From Paenibacillus ginsengarvi (GTDB lineage Bacteria; Bacillota; Bacilli; Paenibacillales; NBRC-103111), in contig NZ_RBAH01000010.1 of the NCBI RefSeq assembly GCF_003626695.1, positions 62,001-126,000 on the forward strand: a DNA stretch of 64,000 nt, in the 5' to 3' direction. Positions 19,401 through 27,029 of the stretch are shown here, piece by piece. A program made the position numbers and the translations under genes. Within the stretch, counting starts at the first letter, position 1; each line of letters opens with the position of its first letter. The notes under the pieces are model-generated. The model had not been told where the DNA came from. It did not search any database and saw nothing but the letters and a program-made list of their open reading frames with translations.

Positions 19401-21865
19401 GGCTTTTTGTTGTCCAGCAGCAGGGCCGCCATAGCGTACGTCCAGTTGGAATCATCCTTTCGGAAATCGTCCAGCGGCCACTCCGCATAGTTGCCCACTT
19501 GCGTCATCGCTTTGTTATCTGCGTATTTTTCTGCATCCGTATCGGAGGCACCGCCGTTAGCAGCTTTGTATTCGCTGACCCAGCCTTGCCAGAGAGCTGC
19601 GTTGGCGGTCTTGAACGCCTTCATTTTGCCGTACTGCGTAAGCTCCCTAGCCGAGTCCCACGACATGTCGGCCGTCCAGGAATGAAGATACCAAGCTCCG
19701 CTGTTCTCCGGCTCCAAAGCGCCCGCCGGAGGCTCGATCATATTCGTCTTGTTGTTCGCCACCATCAGCGATACCGTATTTCCGGGATAAAGCGCCTCCC
19801 CGGGCTGTTCCGCCGTCAAGGAGTAGCGTTTAATAGCGGCAAAATGATCCCCTTCCTTGCCCAGGAACGGATCGAGGGGGCTTCGGCTCCACGTGTAGTA
19901 GACAAGCCCGACCTCGGGCGTGTCCCCCGGCGTGGTCCCGGTCATGTTGATCGGGCGGTAAATGCCCTTGCTTGGCCGCGTCGCCGAGCTTTGATCCGGG
20001 TCGAGAGCGGGAACGTTAATGGCCGGGTCGTTCGCATCGATCGCGATTTTGCCTGCTTTGGCGTATACGCTGCCGGTTACCCCGGCCGGAGAATAGCGGA
20101 AGCCGATCTCGGGCGGCGTGTTGTCGACGGTGAGCTGCGACCGGTCGATTTTCGTATAAGGCACGGCTTGGGACGGGTTCGATGATTCCGTCCGGTCTTT
20201 GTTGGCCTCATCCATCAGCAGATTGCCGGAGTAATCCTGAATGACTCCCGTATCCGTCCCCTTCGCTTCATGAGTCAGCGCAATTACTTTCAACAGCGGC
20301 GTATTGACGGCCTCGCCTGCCGGGATCGCCATTTTGAATTTCCACAGCTTCGTATTCGGCCCTGTGTTCGGTTCGGCGACGTATTTTGCCTTCATGCCGT
20401 TGCTCAGCAGCAGATACAGACCTTCGGCCGACCAGCCTTCCTTGACGATCGTGTCCTCCGTAAGCTGTACGGTGAATTCGATCTCGTCCCCATCGTTCAG
20501 AACGAGGCCGGTCAAAATTTCCGGCGTTATGCCGTTGCCGGTGAGCGTGTACTGGGGGGGAACGGCGTCCACAATGATCCGGTAGCCGCCGTGATCATAA
20601 TCGAACGGATTGACGGTCCGATTGCTTATATAAGGCAGACTGTCCGCGCTAGCCTTGCCGAAGTTCGCGATCGTCAGCGGATTGCCCGCCGCGTCGTGGA
20701 AATCGGCCTCCACAAGCCTCTCCTTCATGCTGTGCGTCGTATTCTGAGCTTTCGTCTCCAGTTCTCCGCCGTTGCCGATCGGATTATTGCCGGTGTGATG
20801 GTAGTCCGAAGCCTTGTACACATAAGGAAGAGCCTTGATGTATTTATAAGTGCTCGATTTAGCCGGGTTGTCCTGAATGCTTGTGCTCAGGAAGCCGTCG
20901 GGCAGACTCATACCCTGTGTCGTGGCATCGGTCTCCAAACCGTTGCCGTCAGGAACCGTATAGAGCAGATGCTTGTCGAATACTTGCGCCGTTTGGTTCG
21001 AGGCGCGTACCGGTTCGCTGAAGTTGTACTGCAGCTGAATCGATTCGTTCTTTTTCAAAAACAGCTGCTCTTGACCGGCCGCGTTCACTCTGAGCTTGCC
21101 GTCGGAAGTGAACGTATAATCCCTGATGACCGGAGCGTCGAAATCGCCGAAGCTGAGCACGATGTCCTCTACTTGGGTTCCTGCGTCGTGCGTCTCCGTC
21201 TGGATGACGATGTAATCGTCGACGCCAAAGGACAACCAGCCGGAATCAACCGTCTTATCCTCCGAGTCGCTGGCTAGGGAATAACCTTCGAATTTCGATG
21301 TGGCACTGTTGTAGTTGGCACTGTATGTATTTCCCTTATCAAATTCCGTGTAATCATAATCTTTGCTCGCATAGGCCCATATGTAAGCGCCGTTGCTCGT
21401 TGTCGAATTCAGATGGGCCTTGACCCGGTATTTGGCGCTTCCGCCTTCGGCGAGAGCTTTAAGCTGGGGGACGTCCTTCACTTGGATAACGCCCCAGAAA
21501 TGCCCGTCCACGGTGTATACCCCGGCAGGGTTCGCGTAGTCGTCGTCGTACTCCCCTTCCTCATAGTCGCCGTCGCCGGATTTCCCCCATATACCGGGAT
21601 AATCGGAAGGGCTTTTGGCCTGATTGTAAAAGACGGGCCACATGTTGTAGCTGCCAAGGCCCGAGGCGTAATTGGAATCGCCGCCCCACGATACGCCGCT
21701 GGTGCTATTGTTCATGATTTTGGCCCCTACGTACACGAGCCTGTCCTCATACCCCCCGGCTGCCTGCGCCTCCTTCAGCGATAATACAGGCAGCATCGGA
21801 GCAAGCAGGAGAGCGGCTGCCAGCAGCTTCGCCAGTTTCCCCGTGCCTTTACCCGATTTGTTCAT
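16496..21865 (-). CDS. 1789-aa secreted protein with Ig-like repeat domains
   Basis: The open frame begins further upstream, but the ATG at 21865 is chosen because AGAGGAG lies just before it and it opens a clear signal peptide (LAKLLAAALLLAPMLPVL ... AQA). The mature protein shows repeated Ig-like or Big/CARDB-type modules marked by D-N/R-T-P-P-E near residues 578 and 1388, and by D-x-x-K-P-S near 820. D-x-A-G-N-x-A/V-x motifs (EDEAGNRAS, TDEAGNTAT) end several modules. There is no SLH domain, LPXTG motif or C-terminal membrane helix. The protein may therefore be secreted or held by the SLH protein encoded directly downstream. No enzymatic motif was recognised. Confidence 0.87.
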   Translation of the reverse strand: MNKSGKGTGKLAKLLAAALLLAPMLPVLSLKEAQAAGGYEDRLVYVGAKIMNNSTSGVSWGGDSNYASGLGSYNMWPVFYNQAKSPSDYPGIWGKSGDGDYEEGEYDDDYANPAGVYTVDGHFWGVIQVKDVPQLKALAEGGSAKYRVKAHLNSTTSNGAYIWAYASKDYDYTEFDKGNTYSANYNSATSKFEGYSLASDSEDKTVDSGWLSFGVDDYIVIQTETHDAGTQVEDIVLSFGDFDAPVIRDYTFTSDGKLRVNAAGQEQLFLKKNESIQLQYNFSEPVRASNQTAQVFDKHLLYTVPDGNGLETDATTQGMSLPDGFLSTSIQDNPAKSSTYKYIKALPYVYKASDYHHTGNNPIGNGGELETKAQNTTHSMKERLVEADFHDAAGNPLTIANFGKASADSLPYISNRTVNPFDYDHGGYRIIVDAVPPQYTLTGNGITPEILTGLVLNDGDEIEFTVQLTEDTIVKEGWSAEGLYLLLSNGMKAKYVAEPNTGPNTKLWKFKMAIPAGEAVNTPLLKVIALTHEAKGTDTGVIQDYSGNLLMDEANKDRTESSNPSQAVPYTKIDRSQLTVDNTPPEIGFRYSPAGVTGSVYAKAGKIAIDANDPAINVPALDPDQSSATRPSKGIYRPINMTGTTPGDTPEVGLVYYTWSRSPLDPFLGKEGDHFAAIKRYSLTAEQPGEALYPGNTVSLMVANNKTNMIEPPAGALEPENSGAWYLHSWTADMSWDSARELTQYGKMKAFKTANAALWQGWVSEYKAANGGASDTDAEKYADNKAMTQVGNYAEWPLDDFRKDDSNWTYAMAALLLDNKKPSVGFGTVSGDHTPEVKVQLTVADEHSGPGTEQFQWVKPGEEPREIEWQNVPASREITTLNHVQEDGTYQLIAKAADKAGNVTVERMGTPVTVDSAVRISASFAPDTDGSYMRSPDVTFTIRGIQVESVKYALTGTAAAPADYPSVSQSVYQFVYGTVGGAVYGTGGGIYKITADPNVNGTYAVHVKVKEAGKDMYYTYSKLYRTDNEVPVVSFSKTGVSYPLEQQKVIVTVNDRLSGVMLRKYQWLRSGVPAPDKDAAGWLELPADGAVTIGSAGLSPGESADYVLYVLGEDAVLNSAVAHTDTFKVMRKQEGGIPVAADSDLLYLYEEVGNGYTAVVRLNLESVVKEGYKYAVSTDGGSSWSRWLPYSNFIEVKGLAGRSPDQGSIQVRYMAPGGAVSAAARLKTGSASQAEPVYATAAHSTLQPVKSAEFVLELKVPAGIRAVPSASRNPAEPTRIKGNKFGIGQNGVYSFDLTDVADSSRTDTLLVVVDNLDDVSPEGSIDYSMTASTAGHVLARLEASEPVRIMNNDGRSTYTFTENGSFTFHVEDEAGNRASVTADVYNIDRTPPEAAIVRAYAYGDNGSQTFKTIRDGDGRVVWAEGVVLYVEKPGPQAEDFQIVRGANGTVLRYNGEAEFTIADTAGNTSVLSDTITTIVPYLPDPDSIQYEFVDEDGNLLPSDRIAQIGGVKVARGRMKVTVSGHVQAPNEVFLGTVPASDGNGGYTNRISGGDGTYSYSRIYAADGRTTMAISDLLGHVNKVPVTVQGLDNKVPVIALKEAVAFVQRNQPDFNPLTGLGGFTVSDDWSKPENISVQVSGLDLSRIGGQTATYTATDEAGNTATAEQRVYVLPDDGLTIIGNGILVSAAQPEKVLFDTNVVTFQISKYNLMDVGGESLVNEWGTYDVFYQSGIYREGQMKYMAQGLSLEELLKMSYTVQFPQKGWYTLVVRTQEREREFATFFVGNTNK

Positions 21866-22005
21866 TACGTGATCTCCTCTCTGTTCATGCCTCCGTTGTG
21901 ACGCAGTTATTAGGCGGCTTTTCGCAATCCACGGCCTCTTGGCGCGCACAATGATCATCTGCTGCGGGACCTAATTCGCCAAAAAAGGCGTTTCGGAAAA
22001 CGTCC

Positions 22006-22695
22006 TTACTTCTCCTGTATCTGCTCCAGCACCTGCAGCGCCTGTTGTGCGTCCACGGCCAGATGAATGCCGTTCATCGTGCGCAGAGAGCCAGATAGCA
22101 CACCGGCCGCGTAGCCGTGCGAATCGAGCAATGGTCCGCCGGACATGCCGCTCGCCAGCTGCGAAGACACGAGCATGCGATCCCTGCCGTTGATCTCGGC
22201 GCGGGGCGAATTCACGATGCCTTCCGTGATGATCGCGGTATTTTTCATCGGATAGCCGATGGCATATATGCGCTCCCCGATCTTCACGGCGCGGGTACGG
22301 AGCGGAATATACGAAAACGGCTTCCCGGCTCCCGAATCGTCCGATGGAGGAAACAGCTTCAGCACCGCTGTATCCGCCGAAGCGTCCTGCACCTCGACTC
22401 GGCAAGGGACAGCGGATGTGTCGTTCAGCACGCATTCGATCGCATCCGCCTCATTCACCACATGGCTGGCGGTCAACGCGGTGCCGTCCGGGCGGACGAC
22501 AAAACCGGTGCCCGTATCCTTCAAGCTGCCGTCGGCGCGCAAAGCCCGCACGTAGAAGACCGCCCGCTCTACCGCAGCGTATAAGCTATCCCCCTCGTAG
22601 GTATTCGGCGGATCCGCTTGCGTCACGGTAAAAGTCCCCGTGAACAGTAGCAGCACCAGGACCGCGAGCACGGTCGTTTTGCCGGTTCGACTCAT
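22006..22695 (-). CDS. Trypsin-like (HtrA/S1 family) serine protease, no PDZ domain
   Basis: The ATG at 22695 (229 aa) is preferred over an in-frame codon 51 bp upstream, because AAGGAG sits 7 nt before it and a hydrophobic signal or anchor (VLAVLVLLLFTGTFTV) follows. The chymotrypsin-fold triad is visible: His78 in TASHVV, Asp108 in ASADTAVLKL, and Ser185 in GMSGGPLL. Known HtrA-type proteases have these motifs plus a C-terminal PDZ domain. This one ends about 40 residues after the serine, so PDZ is absent. It is the first gene of the giant-protein cluster, with 140 bp to the next start. I infer a role in processing or quality control of the exported giants. Confidence 0.85.
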   Translation of the reverse strand: MSRTGKTTVLAVLVLLLFTGTFTVTQADPPNTYEGDSLYAAVERAVFYVRALRADGSLKDTGTGFVVRPDGTALTASHVVNEADAIECVLNDTSAVPCRVEVQDASADTAVLKLFPPSDDSGAGKPFSYIPLRTRAVKIGERIYAIGYPMKNTAIITEGIVNSPRAEINGRDRMLVSSQLASGMSGGPLLDSHGYAAGVLSGSLRTMNGIHLAVDAQQALQVLEQIQEK

Positions 22696-22909
22696 AGTGA
22701 CAACTCCTTCGCGACTTTCACCCGCGGAACTTCTGTAACGTCTCATCTATTATAGAAAGGCTTTCTCTCAAAATTCTCTCAAACTCCGAAACGGTGATCA
22801 TAGGAGGGGATCGGCATGCGCTGGGAGAGTGGAATCAGCGCGGTAGCGGTTGAGGTTATTTAGAGGAGGTACGGTTTATGATGCTGATCTTTCACCTGGT
22901 TAAGTGCTC

Positions 22910-22956
22910 AAAAAAGGACCTCAGTCCCGCTTTGCAGCGGAAGCTTAAGGTCCTTT
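22910..22956 (-). terminator. Rho-independent terminator of the MFS gene
   Basis: aaaggacct (22913-22921) pairs with aggtccttt (22948-22956), with an inner ccgc/gcgg stem. Read on the minus strand the hairpin is followed by TTTTTT. It lies about 140 nt after the MFS transporter stop. Confidence 0.75.
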
Positions 22957-23094
22957 CGTTTGGAAATCGGCCATGTTTACATGACGGCTTGAGGAGCTTT
23001 ATGACGGATGCGCTTGGCTTTGCCAACTCCACAGGGATGCCCTCTCAGCACATAAGGGAGGGAGACGCGCCGAATACCATTTTGGATACCTGGC

Positions 23095-24294
23095 TTAATG
23101 CCCCAAACTTCTCTCCATGGCGTTCGCCTTCGACCGCTGAGCTAGCAGCAGCGATGCTGCCAGAACAAGCAGCAGCACGGCGACAAGGCCATACGGCAAA
23201 TGCTTGTCAACACGGTACAAGCCGGTGCTCAGCAGCGGAGCGACAACGGCCGCGATCCCTTGCACCGTGCCGACAAGTCCGGCGATGCCTCCTTGCTGGT
23301 CGGACGAGACGGCCAGCGACGCTCCGGTCATGAAGCCCGGCATCATCAGGCCGGCACCCATGCCGAATAACAAGTACGCCGCATAATACACGTAAAGCTG
23401 CGCAAACAGGAGCATAATCGCCAGGCTGCCGATAAGCAGCAGCGCTCCCCACAGCAGCTGCCGCCGGGGGGCGAGCTTCGACCGCTTCATGAGCAGACCC
23501 TGCGTTCCGATCATCGAGAAGCCGCTTATCATCAGCCCGAACGAGACGAAACGGGCGGTTTCCTTGGTCGTCAGCCCGAGCTGGTCCTGGAAGTAAAAGC
23601 CGCCGACGACCTGGAGCGATACGATGCACAGCATCACGGTCAGCCCGGACAGCAGATAAAGCCGTAACCCCCGCTGAAGGGGATCGATCCGCGGCGGACG
23701 GGCATGAACGACGGCTTTGCGTTTCGGCACGACGAGCAGGACGACCGCGAAAGCGACGACGGGCAGCAGCGCCCCGATGTAGAGCGGCCAGATGAGCCCG
23801 ATCAGAATAAAACCTCCGGCGATCGCCGGCCCGAGCACAAGCCCGAGACCGTTAGCCGCCCCGATCAGCGCCATGCCGGCAGACCGGCCCTGCGCATCCG
23901 TCACATCGGCCATATACGCCTGTGCGGACGAAGGGACAGCCGGAATAAAGGCACCGATCAGAGCTCGTGTCGCAACTAGCGCTGTGATGAGCAGACTGCC
24001 GCTCCATAAGCCATGCAGCCCTGCATACATAACGGCGGTAAAAAGCGCGTAACAAACGAACATCCCCGCAAAACCCGCGAGAATCACCGGCCTTCTGCCA
24101 AACTTGTCGCTCCATCGTCCCCAAAACGGCGACATAACGGCCATAGCCACAGAGCCGAGTGATATGATGAGGCCCGAATGCATCTCGCCGAGGCCTAGCT
24201 CCCTTACGAGCGGCGGCATAACCGGGGCGATAATCATCAGCCCGACCATAGCCACGAATACACTGAAAAACATGCCAAACCGAATAGTTCCCAT
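23095..24294 (-). CDS. MFS transporter, probable siderophore or metallophore exporter
   Basis: This 399-aa protein has about 12 hydrophobic segments. The loop 2-3 signature G-R-W-S-D-K-F-G-R-R-P of the major facilitator superfamily (motif A) is present, as is a motif-C-like helix rich in glycine and proline (LVLGPAIAGG). GGAGGGG precedes the ATG. A Fur-box-like sequence lies about 85 bp upstream, and a PchR-type AraC regulator gene lies beyond it. That context fits an iron-repressed exporter of a siderophore, but the substrate is inferred only from context. A generic drug-efflux function is the alternative. Confidence 0.85.
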   Translation of the reverse strand: MGTIRFGMFFSVFVAMVGLMIIAPVMPPLVRELGLGEMHSGLIISLGSVAMAVMSPFWGRWSDKFGRRPVILAGFAGMFVCYALFTAVMYAGLHGLWSGSLLITALVATRALIGAFIPAVPSSAQAYMADVTDAQGRSAGMALIGAANGLGLVLGPAIAGGFILIGLIWPLYIGALLPVVAFAVVLLVVPKRKAVVHARPPRIDPLQRGLRLYLLSGLTVMLCIVSLQVVGGFYFQDQLGLTTKETARFVSFGLMISGFSMIGTQGLLMKRSKLAPRRQLLWGALLLIGSLAIMLLFAQLYVYYAAYLLFGMGAGLMMPGFMTGASLAVSSDQQGGIAGLVGTVQGIAAVVAPLLSTGLYRVDKHLPYGLVAVLLLVLAASLLLAQRSKANAMERSLGH

Positions 24295-24377
24295 CCGTTT
24301 CCCCTCCGGTATCCCGGCTCAAGCGGCGTTTGATCGGATACTGGAAAAACTCCGTTTCTCCCTCCCCTCACACTATC

Positions 24378-24396
24378 GATGATGATTATCATTCTC
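24378..24396 (-). promoter_or_regulatory. Fur-box-like operator upstream of the MFS exporter
   Basis: On the minus strand the 19 bases GAGAATGATAATCATCATC match the classical Fur box at 17 of 19 positions. It sits between the AraC regulator gene and the MFS start, where it would overlap the MFS promoter. Confidence 0.75.
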
Positions 24397-24502
24397 ATTT
24401 TGTGAACGGATAGCGCCGCTTGTGCCGCTGTATACATTCATTGTACGGATGGAAAAACGGTTTCGCCGCCCCTTTACGGAGCTTTATGACCGCCGGACGG
24501 AT

Positions 24503-25504
24503 TTATGGAAGTTCGCTGATGCCAGTCTGCCGGTCTCTATTGAGCTGCAAACATTCGCTTGGGTTATAGCCGAACGTCTTGCGGTAAGCGGCCGAGAAAT
24601 GGCTGAGATTCACGTAGCCGACACTGCTTGCCGCCTGGCTCACATTCGCTTCGCCGCCCTCCAGCAAACGGCGCGCCTCGTTCATCCGCAAATGCCGGAT
24701 ATAGCCGAATACCGTTGTGCCGAACAGCTCCTTGAAGCCGAGCTTCAGCTTGAAATCGTTAATGCCGGCGAGCCGCGCCAATTCGAGCAGTCCGGGCGGG
24801 GTCCGCCAGCGGGCCGACAGCAGATCGCGAGCCTGGTGCAAGCAGCGGATGTCGTGCGCGGACAGCTTGGAGCGAGCCCGGTCCGACGAATGGGCCGCAT
24901 CCGCCTGACCGAGATGGCAGGCGAGCAGCTCGTAGCATTTGCCCTCCATATACAGCTGCCGCAGCAAACCGTCGTATGGGCAGTCTCTGAGCTGCTCGAA
25001 CAGCTTGGCGACTTGCGGATGACCGGCCACTTGCCTGCTGTAAAATCCGCCTGATGCGAGCCTCCGCACTTCCGCTCCCAATTGTTCGAAGCAGCGCAGA
25101 TCGATGCGGATCTCCATATGAGACAGGCGATCGTCCGGACTCAGCTCGGCGTGCACCGGGCTGCCCTCCATGTATACGAGCGTCGAGATGCCTGGAGCCA
25201 TCTCGCAGCCGCGCGCTCTGCCTTCACCCGACCAGTTTCCATAACCGGATGTCGTGTAGGAAATTTCCAGATGCGGATACTTCGTTTCAAAGCGAAGCGA
25301 CAGCGGCTTCATCAGAACGCCTTCATATTCGCCGATCTCCAAGCCGCTGCGCAGATGGGTCCTCGTTGCCGTAGCCGAGCCGAAAGGAATCGGCAGCGCA
25401 TATGAGCGCCGGCTATTCGCCCGATCGGCGGCAAGCTGCCGAATGCTCGGGTGTTCGTACATCGAAGCCAGATGAAAAGTGGTCACTTGAAGGTTCAACC
25501 GCAT
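24503..25504 (-). CDS. AraC-family transcriptional regulator (PchR/Btr-like)
   Basis: This is a 333-aa regulator. The C-terminal ~100 residues form the two-HTH AraC/XylS DNA-binding domain: LLELARLAGINDFKLKLGFK, then the second helix pair ending in GYVNLSHFSAAYRKTFGYNP. The N-terminal ~200 residues are an effector domain resembling PchR-type siderophore sensors (residues around ISYTTSGYGNWSGEG). In that group the regulator activates siderophore uptake or export genes when bound to ferric siderophore. The neighbouring MFS gene with a Fur-like site supports this role. The start is ATG with GGAGGGG very close; a TTG two codons in is an alternative. Confidence 0.85.
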   Translation of the reverse strand: MRLNLQVTTFHLASMYEHPSIRQLAADRANSRRSYALPIPFGSATATRTHLRSGLEIGEYEGVLMKPLSLRFETKYPHLEISYTTSGYGNWSGEGRARGCEMAPGISTLVYMEGSPVHAELSPDDRLSHMEIRIDLRCFEQLGAEVRRLASGGFYSRQVAGHPQVAKLFEQLRDCPYDGLLRQLYMEGKCYELLACHLGQADAAHSSDRARSKLSAHDIRCLHQARDLLSARWRTPPGLLELARLAGINDFKLKLGFKELFGTTVFGYIRHLRMNEARRLLEGGEANVSQAASSVGYVNLSHFSAAYRKTFGYNPSECLQLNRDRQTGISELP

Positions 25505-25629
25505 GCCCCTCCTTCTCGCCGATCGTCCTGGTCTTGATTTAAGTCAATGCCGTTTGGTTCTTCCCCTCTTATTATAATACGTGAAACAACTATCGACGCA
25601 TTTCAACTCAAATACCGGGGGTTACGTTA

Positions 25630-26370
25630 ATGAAAAAGACAGCGGAAAAACTTTTGCTAAAGCGGCGTTACGCCGCTCGGATCGCCGGCATTGGCCTGAT
25701 CATTATGACGCTCGTCTCGTTTTTCGCCTACGGATATGCGCACGGGAAGCTTGTGGTGCAAGGAGACGCCGCCGCGACCTTCCACAATATCGCGTCTTCC
25801 GCCGCTCTCTTCAAAGCCGAAATTTTCGGCTGGGTACTCATCCTTGCAGCCGATGTGATGGTCGCCTGGGCATTTTACTTATTTCTGGAGCCCATCCATC
25901 GCGAGCTTTCGCTGCTCGGCTTCCTGCTCCGCCTAATCTATACGGCGATACTGGCGGTCGCCCTGCTTCCGTTAGTCCTCGCGCTGCTTCTGTCGAGCCG
26001 TGCCAGCACTTTGACAGCCGTTCCGACCGAGTATGTTCAGCCGCTTGTCCTGATGTTCGCCGACGCCTTCGAATCCGTTTGGTCGATCGGGCTGATTCTG
26101 TTCGGCGCGCATCTCTTGGTGATCGGCTGGCTGGCTATGCGCTCGGACCGCATCCCTCGTCTCCTCGGCATCCTCCTGCTGCTTGCCGCAGCCGGTTATA
26201 TGATCGTTCATACGGGCAAAGCGTTTTTTCCGCAATATAAAGAAGCCATAAACGTCCTCAATCTAATTTTTATGGCGCCGATGATAGCCGGAGAACTCGG
26301 CTTCGGGTTATGGCTGCTGTTCCGGGGAGGCAAACGCCCCGCCGACCCGCTTCTTGATGCGGCTCAGTGA
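25630..26370 (+). CDS. DUF4386 family integral membrane protein
   Basis: This 246-aa protein has about six hydrophobic segments. It opens with a basic stretch (KKTAEKLLLKRRYAARIAG). The pattern of an early long helix, A-F-Y-L-F-L-E-P-I, and a late G-E-L-x-x-G-L-W-L-L motif fits the DUF4386 family, whose function is unknown. GGGGG precedes the ATG. Its last 63 bp overlap the 3' end of the convergent Crp/Fnr-type gene. Confidence 0.8.
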   Translation: MKKTAEKLLLKRRYAARIAGIGLIIMTLVSFFAYGYAHGKLVVQGDAAATFHNIASSAALFKAEIFGWVLILAADVMVAWAFYLFLEPIHRELSLLGFLLRLIYTAILAVALLPLVLALLLSSRASTLTAVPTEYVQPLVLMFADAFESVWSIGLILFGAHLLVIGWLAMRSDRIPRLLGILLLLAAAGYMIVHTGKAFFPQYKEAINVLNLIFMAPMIAGELGFGLWLLFRGGKRPADPLLDAAQ

Positions 26371-26910
26371 TTCGGGCGTCATGCCGAGGTAGCTGGCGAG
26401 CTGATGCTGCGGGACGCGATCGATCAGCTCCGGCCGGTTTCGCAGCACAGCCTTGTAGCGCTCTTCGGGCGTCGAGGCGATAAAAGAGGACCACTCCTCC
26501 TGCGCCTCGCCCATGCTTTGCTCGACCATTTTGCGTATTAACGTTTCGAGTTGCGAATATTTCCGAAGCATCCCGTTTTCGGCCGCCAGCTCGCCGACAA
26601 CTAGATTACAATCTTCCAGACATACGAGCGAATATGGCGAAGCCGCATTGGAACTGCCGCTATGGAAAACCGTTGCGGCCTGCTCTTCCGTATAGAAGCG
26701 CGAAGTCGTTTCTTTACCCATGCTGTCTACGGAGTACTGCCTGACGCATCCCCTCAGGACAAAATAACACTTATCGGGCACGTCGCCTTGTCTGAGGAGC
26801 ACCGCTGCTTTCGGATAAGAACGAACTTGCAGCTCATCGAGGATCGCCTGCTGTTCCTTCGGATCCAACGTCGTATACTTCGTTAAATATTTCAGCAATA
26901 TCTTTTTCAT
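26308..26910 (-). CDS. Crp/Fnr-family transcriptional regulator
   Basis: The start at 26910 is chosen for its AAAGGAAGG site; the open frame extends much further upstream without similarity. The 200-aa protein has a cyclic-nucleotide-binding-like beta barrel at about residues 20-120 (VLLRQGDVPDKCYFVLRGCV). A C-terminal HTH follows (HQLASYLGMTPESLSRIKKR). No cysteines in the Fnr iron-sulfur arrangement were seen. In this subfamily the effector is usually unknown. It overlaps the convergent DUF4386 gene by 63 bp, so the two transcripts can pair. Malate:quinone oxidoreductase lies upstream on the same strand but is separated by a hairpin. Confidence 0.88.
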   Translation of the reverse strand: MKKILLKYLTKYTTLDPKEQQAILDELQVRSYPKAAVLLRQGDVPDKCYFVLRGCVRQYSVDSMGKETTSRFYTEEQAATVFHSGSSNAASPYSLVCLEDCNLVVGELAAENGMLRKYSQLETLIRKMVEQSMGEAQEEWSSFIASTPEERYKAVLRNRPELIDRVPQHQLASYLGMTPESLSRIKKRVGGAFASPEQQP

Positions 26911-26967
26911 TCGCTGGCCTTCCTTTCCGTATGGGACGGTTACGAAAGCGCGTATACAAGCACAGCT

Positions 26968-27009
26968 AAGCGGCCTCTGGCCCCGTTGAATCCGGGACGA
27001 AGGCCGCTT
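26968..27009 (-). terminator. Hairpin after malate:quinone oxidoreductase
   Basis: aagcggcc (26968-26975) and ggccgctt (27002-27009) form an 8-bp stem directly after the mqo stop. The T-run is weak, so termination may be partial. Confidence 0.55.
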
Positions 27010-27029
27010 CGTCGCTGTTGATGCTCCGT

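Noticed and set aside
21866..21958. An N-terminal extension of the Ig-repeat exoprotein
   Set aside because: It would place 31 polar residues before a normal signal peptide and ignores the strong ribosome site at 21865.
22878..23333. A 151-codon plus-strand gene
   Set aside because: Most of it is antisense to the MFS transporter and it crosses that gene's terminator. Only its first codons remain worth noting.
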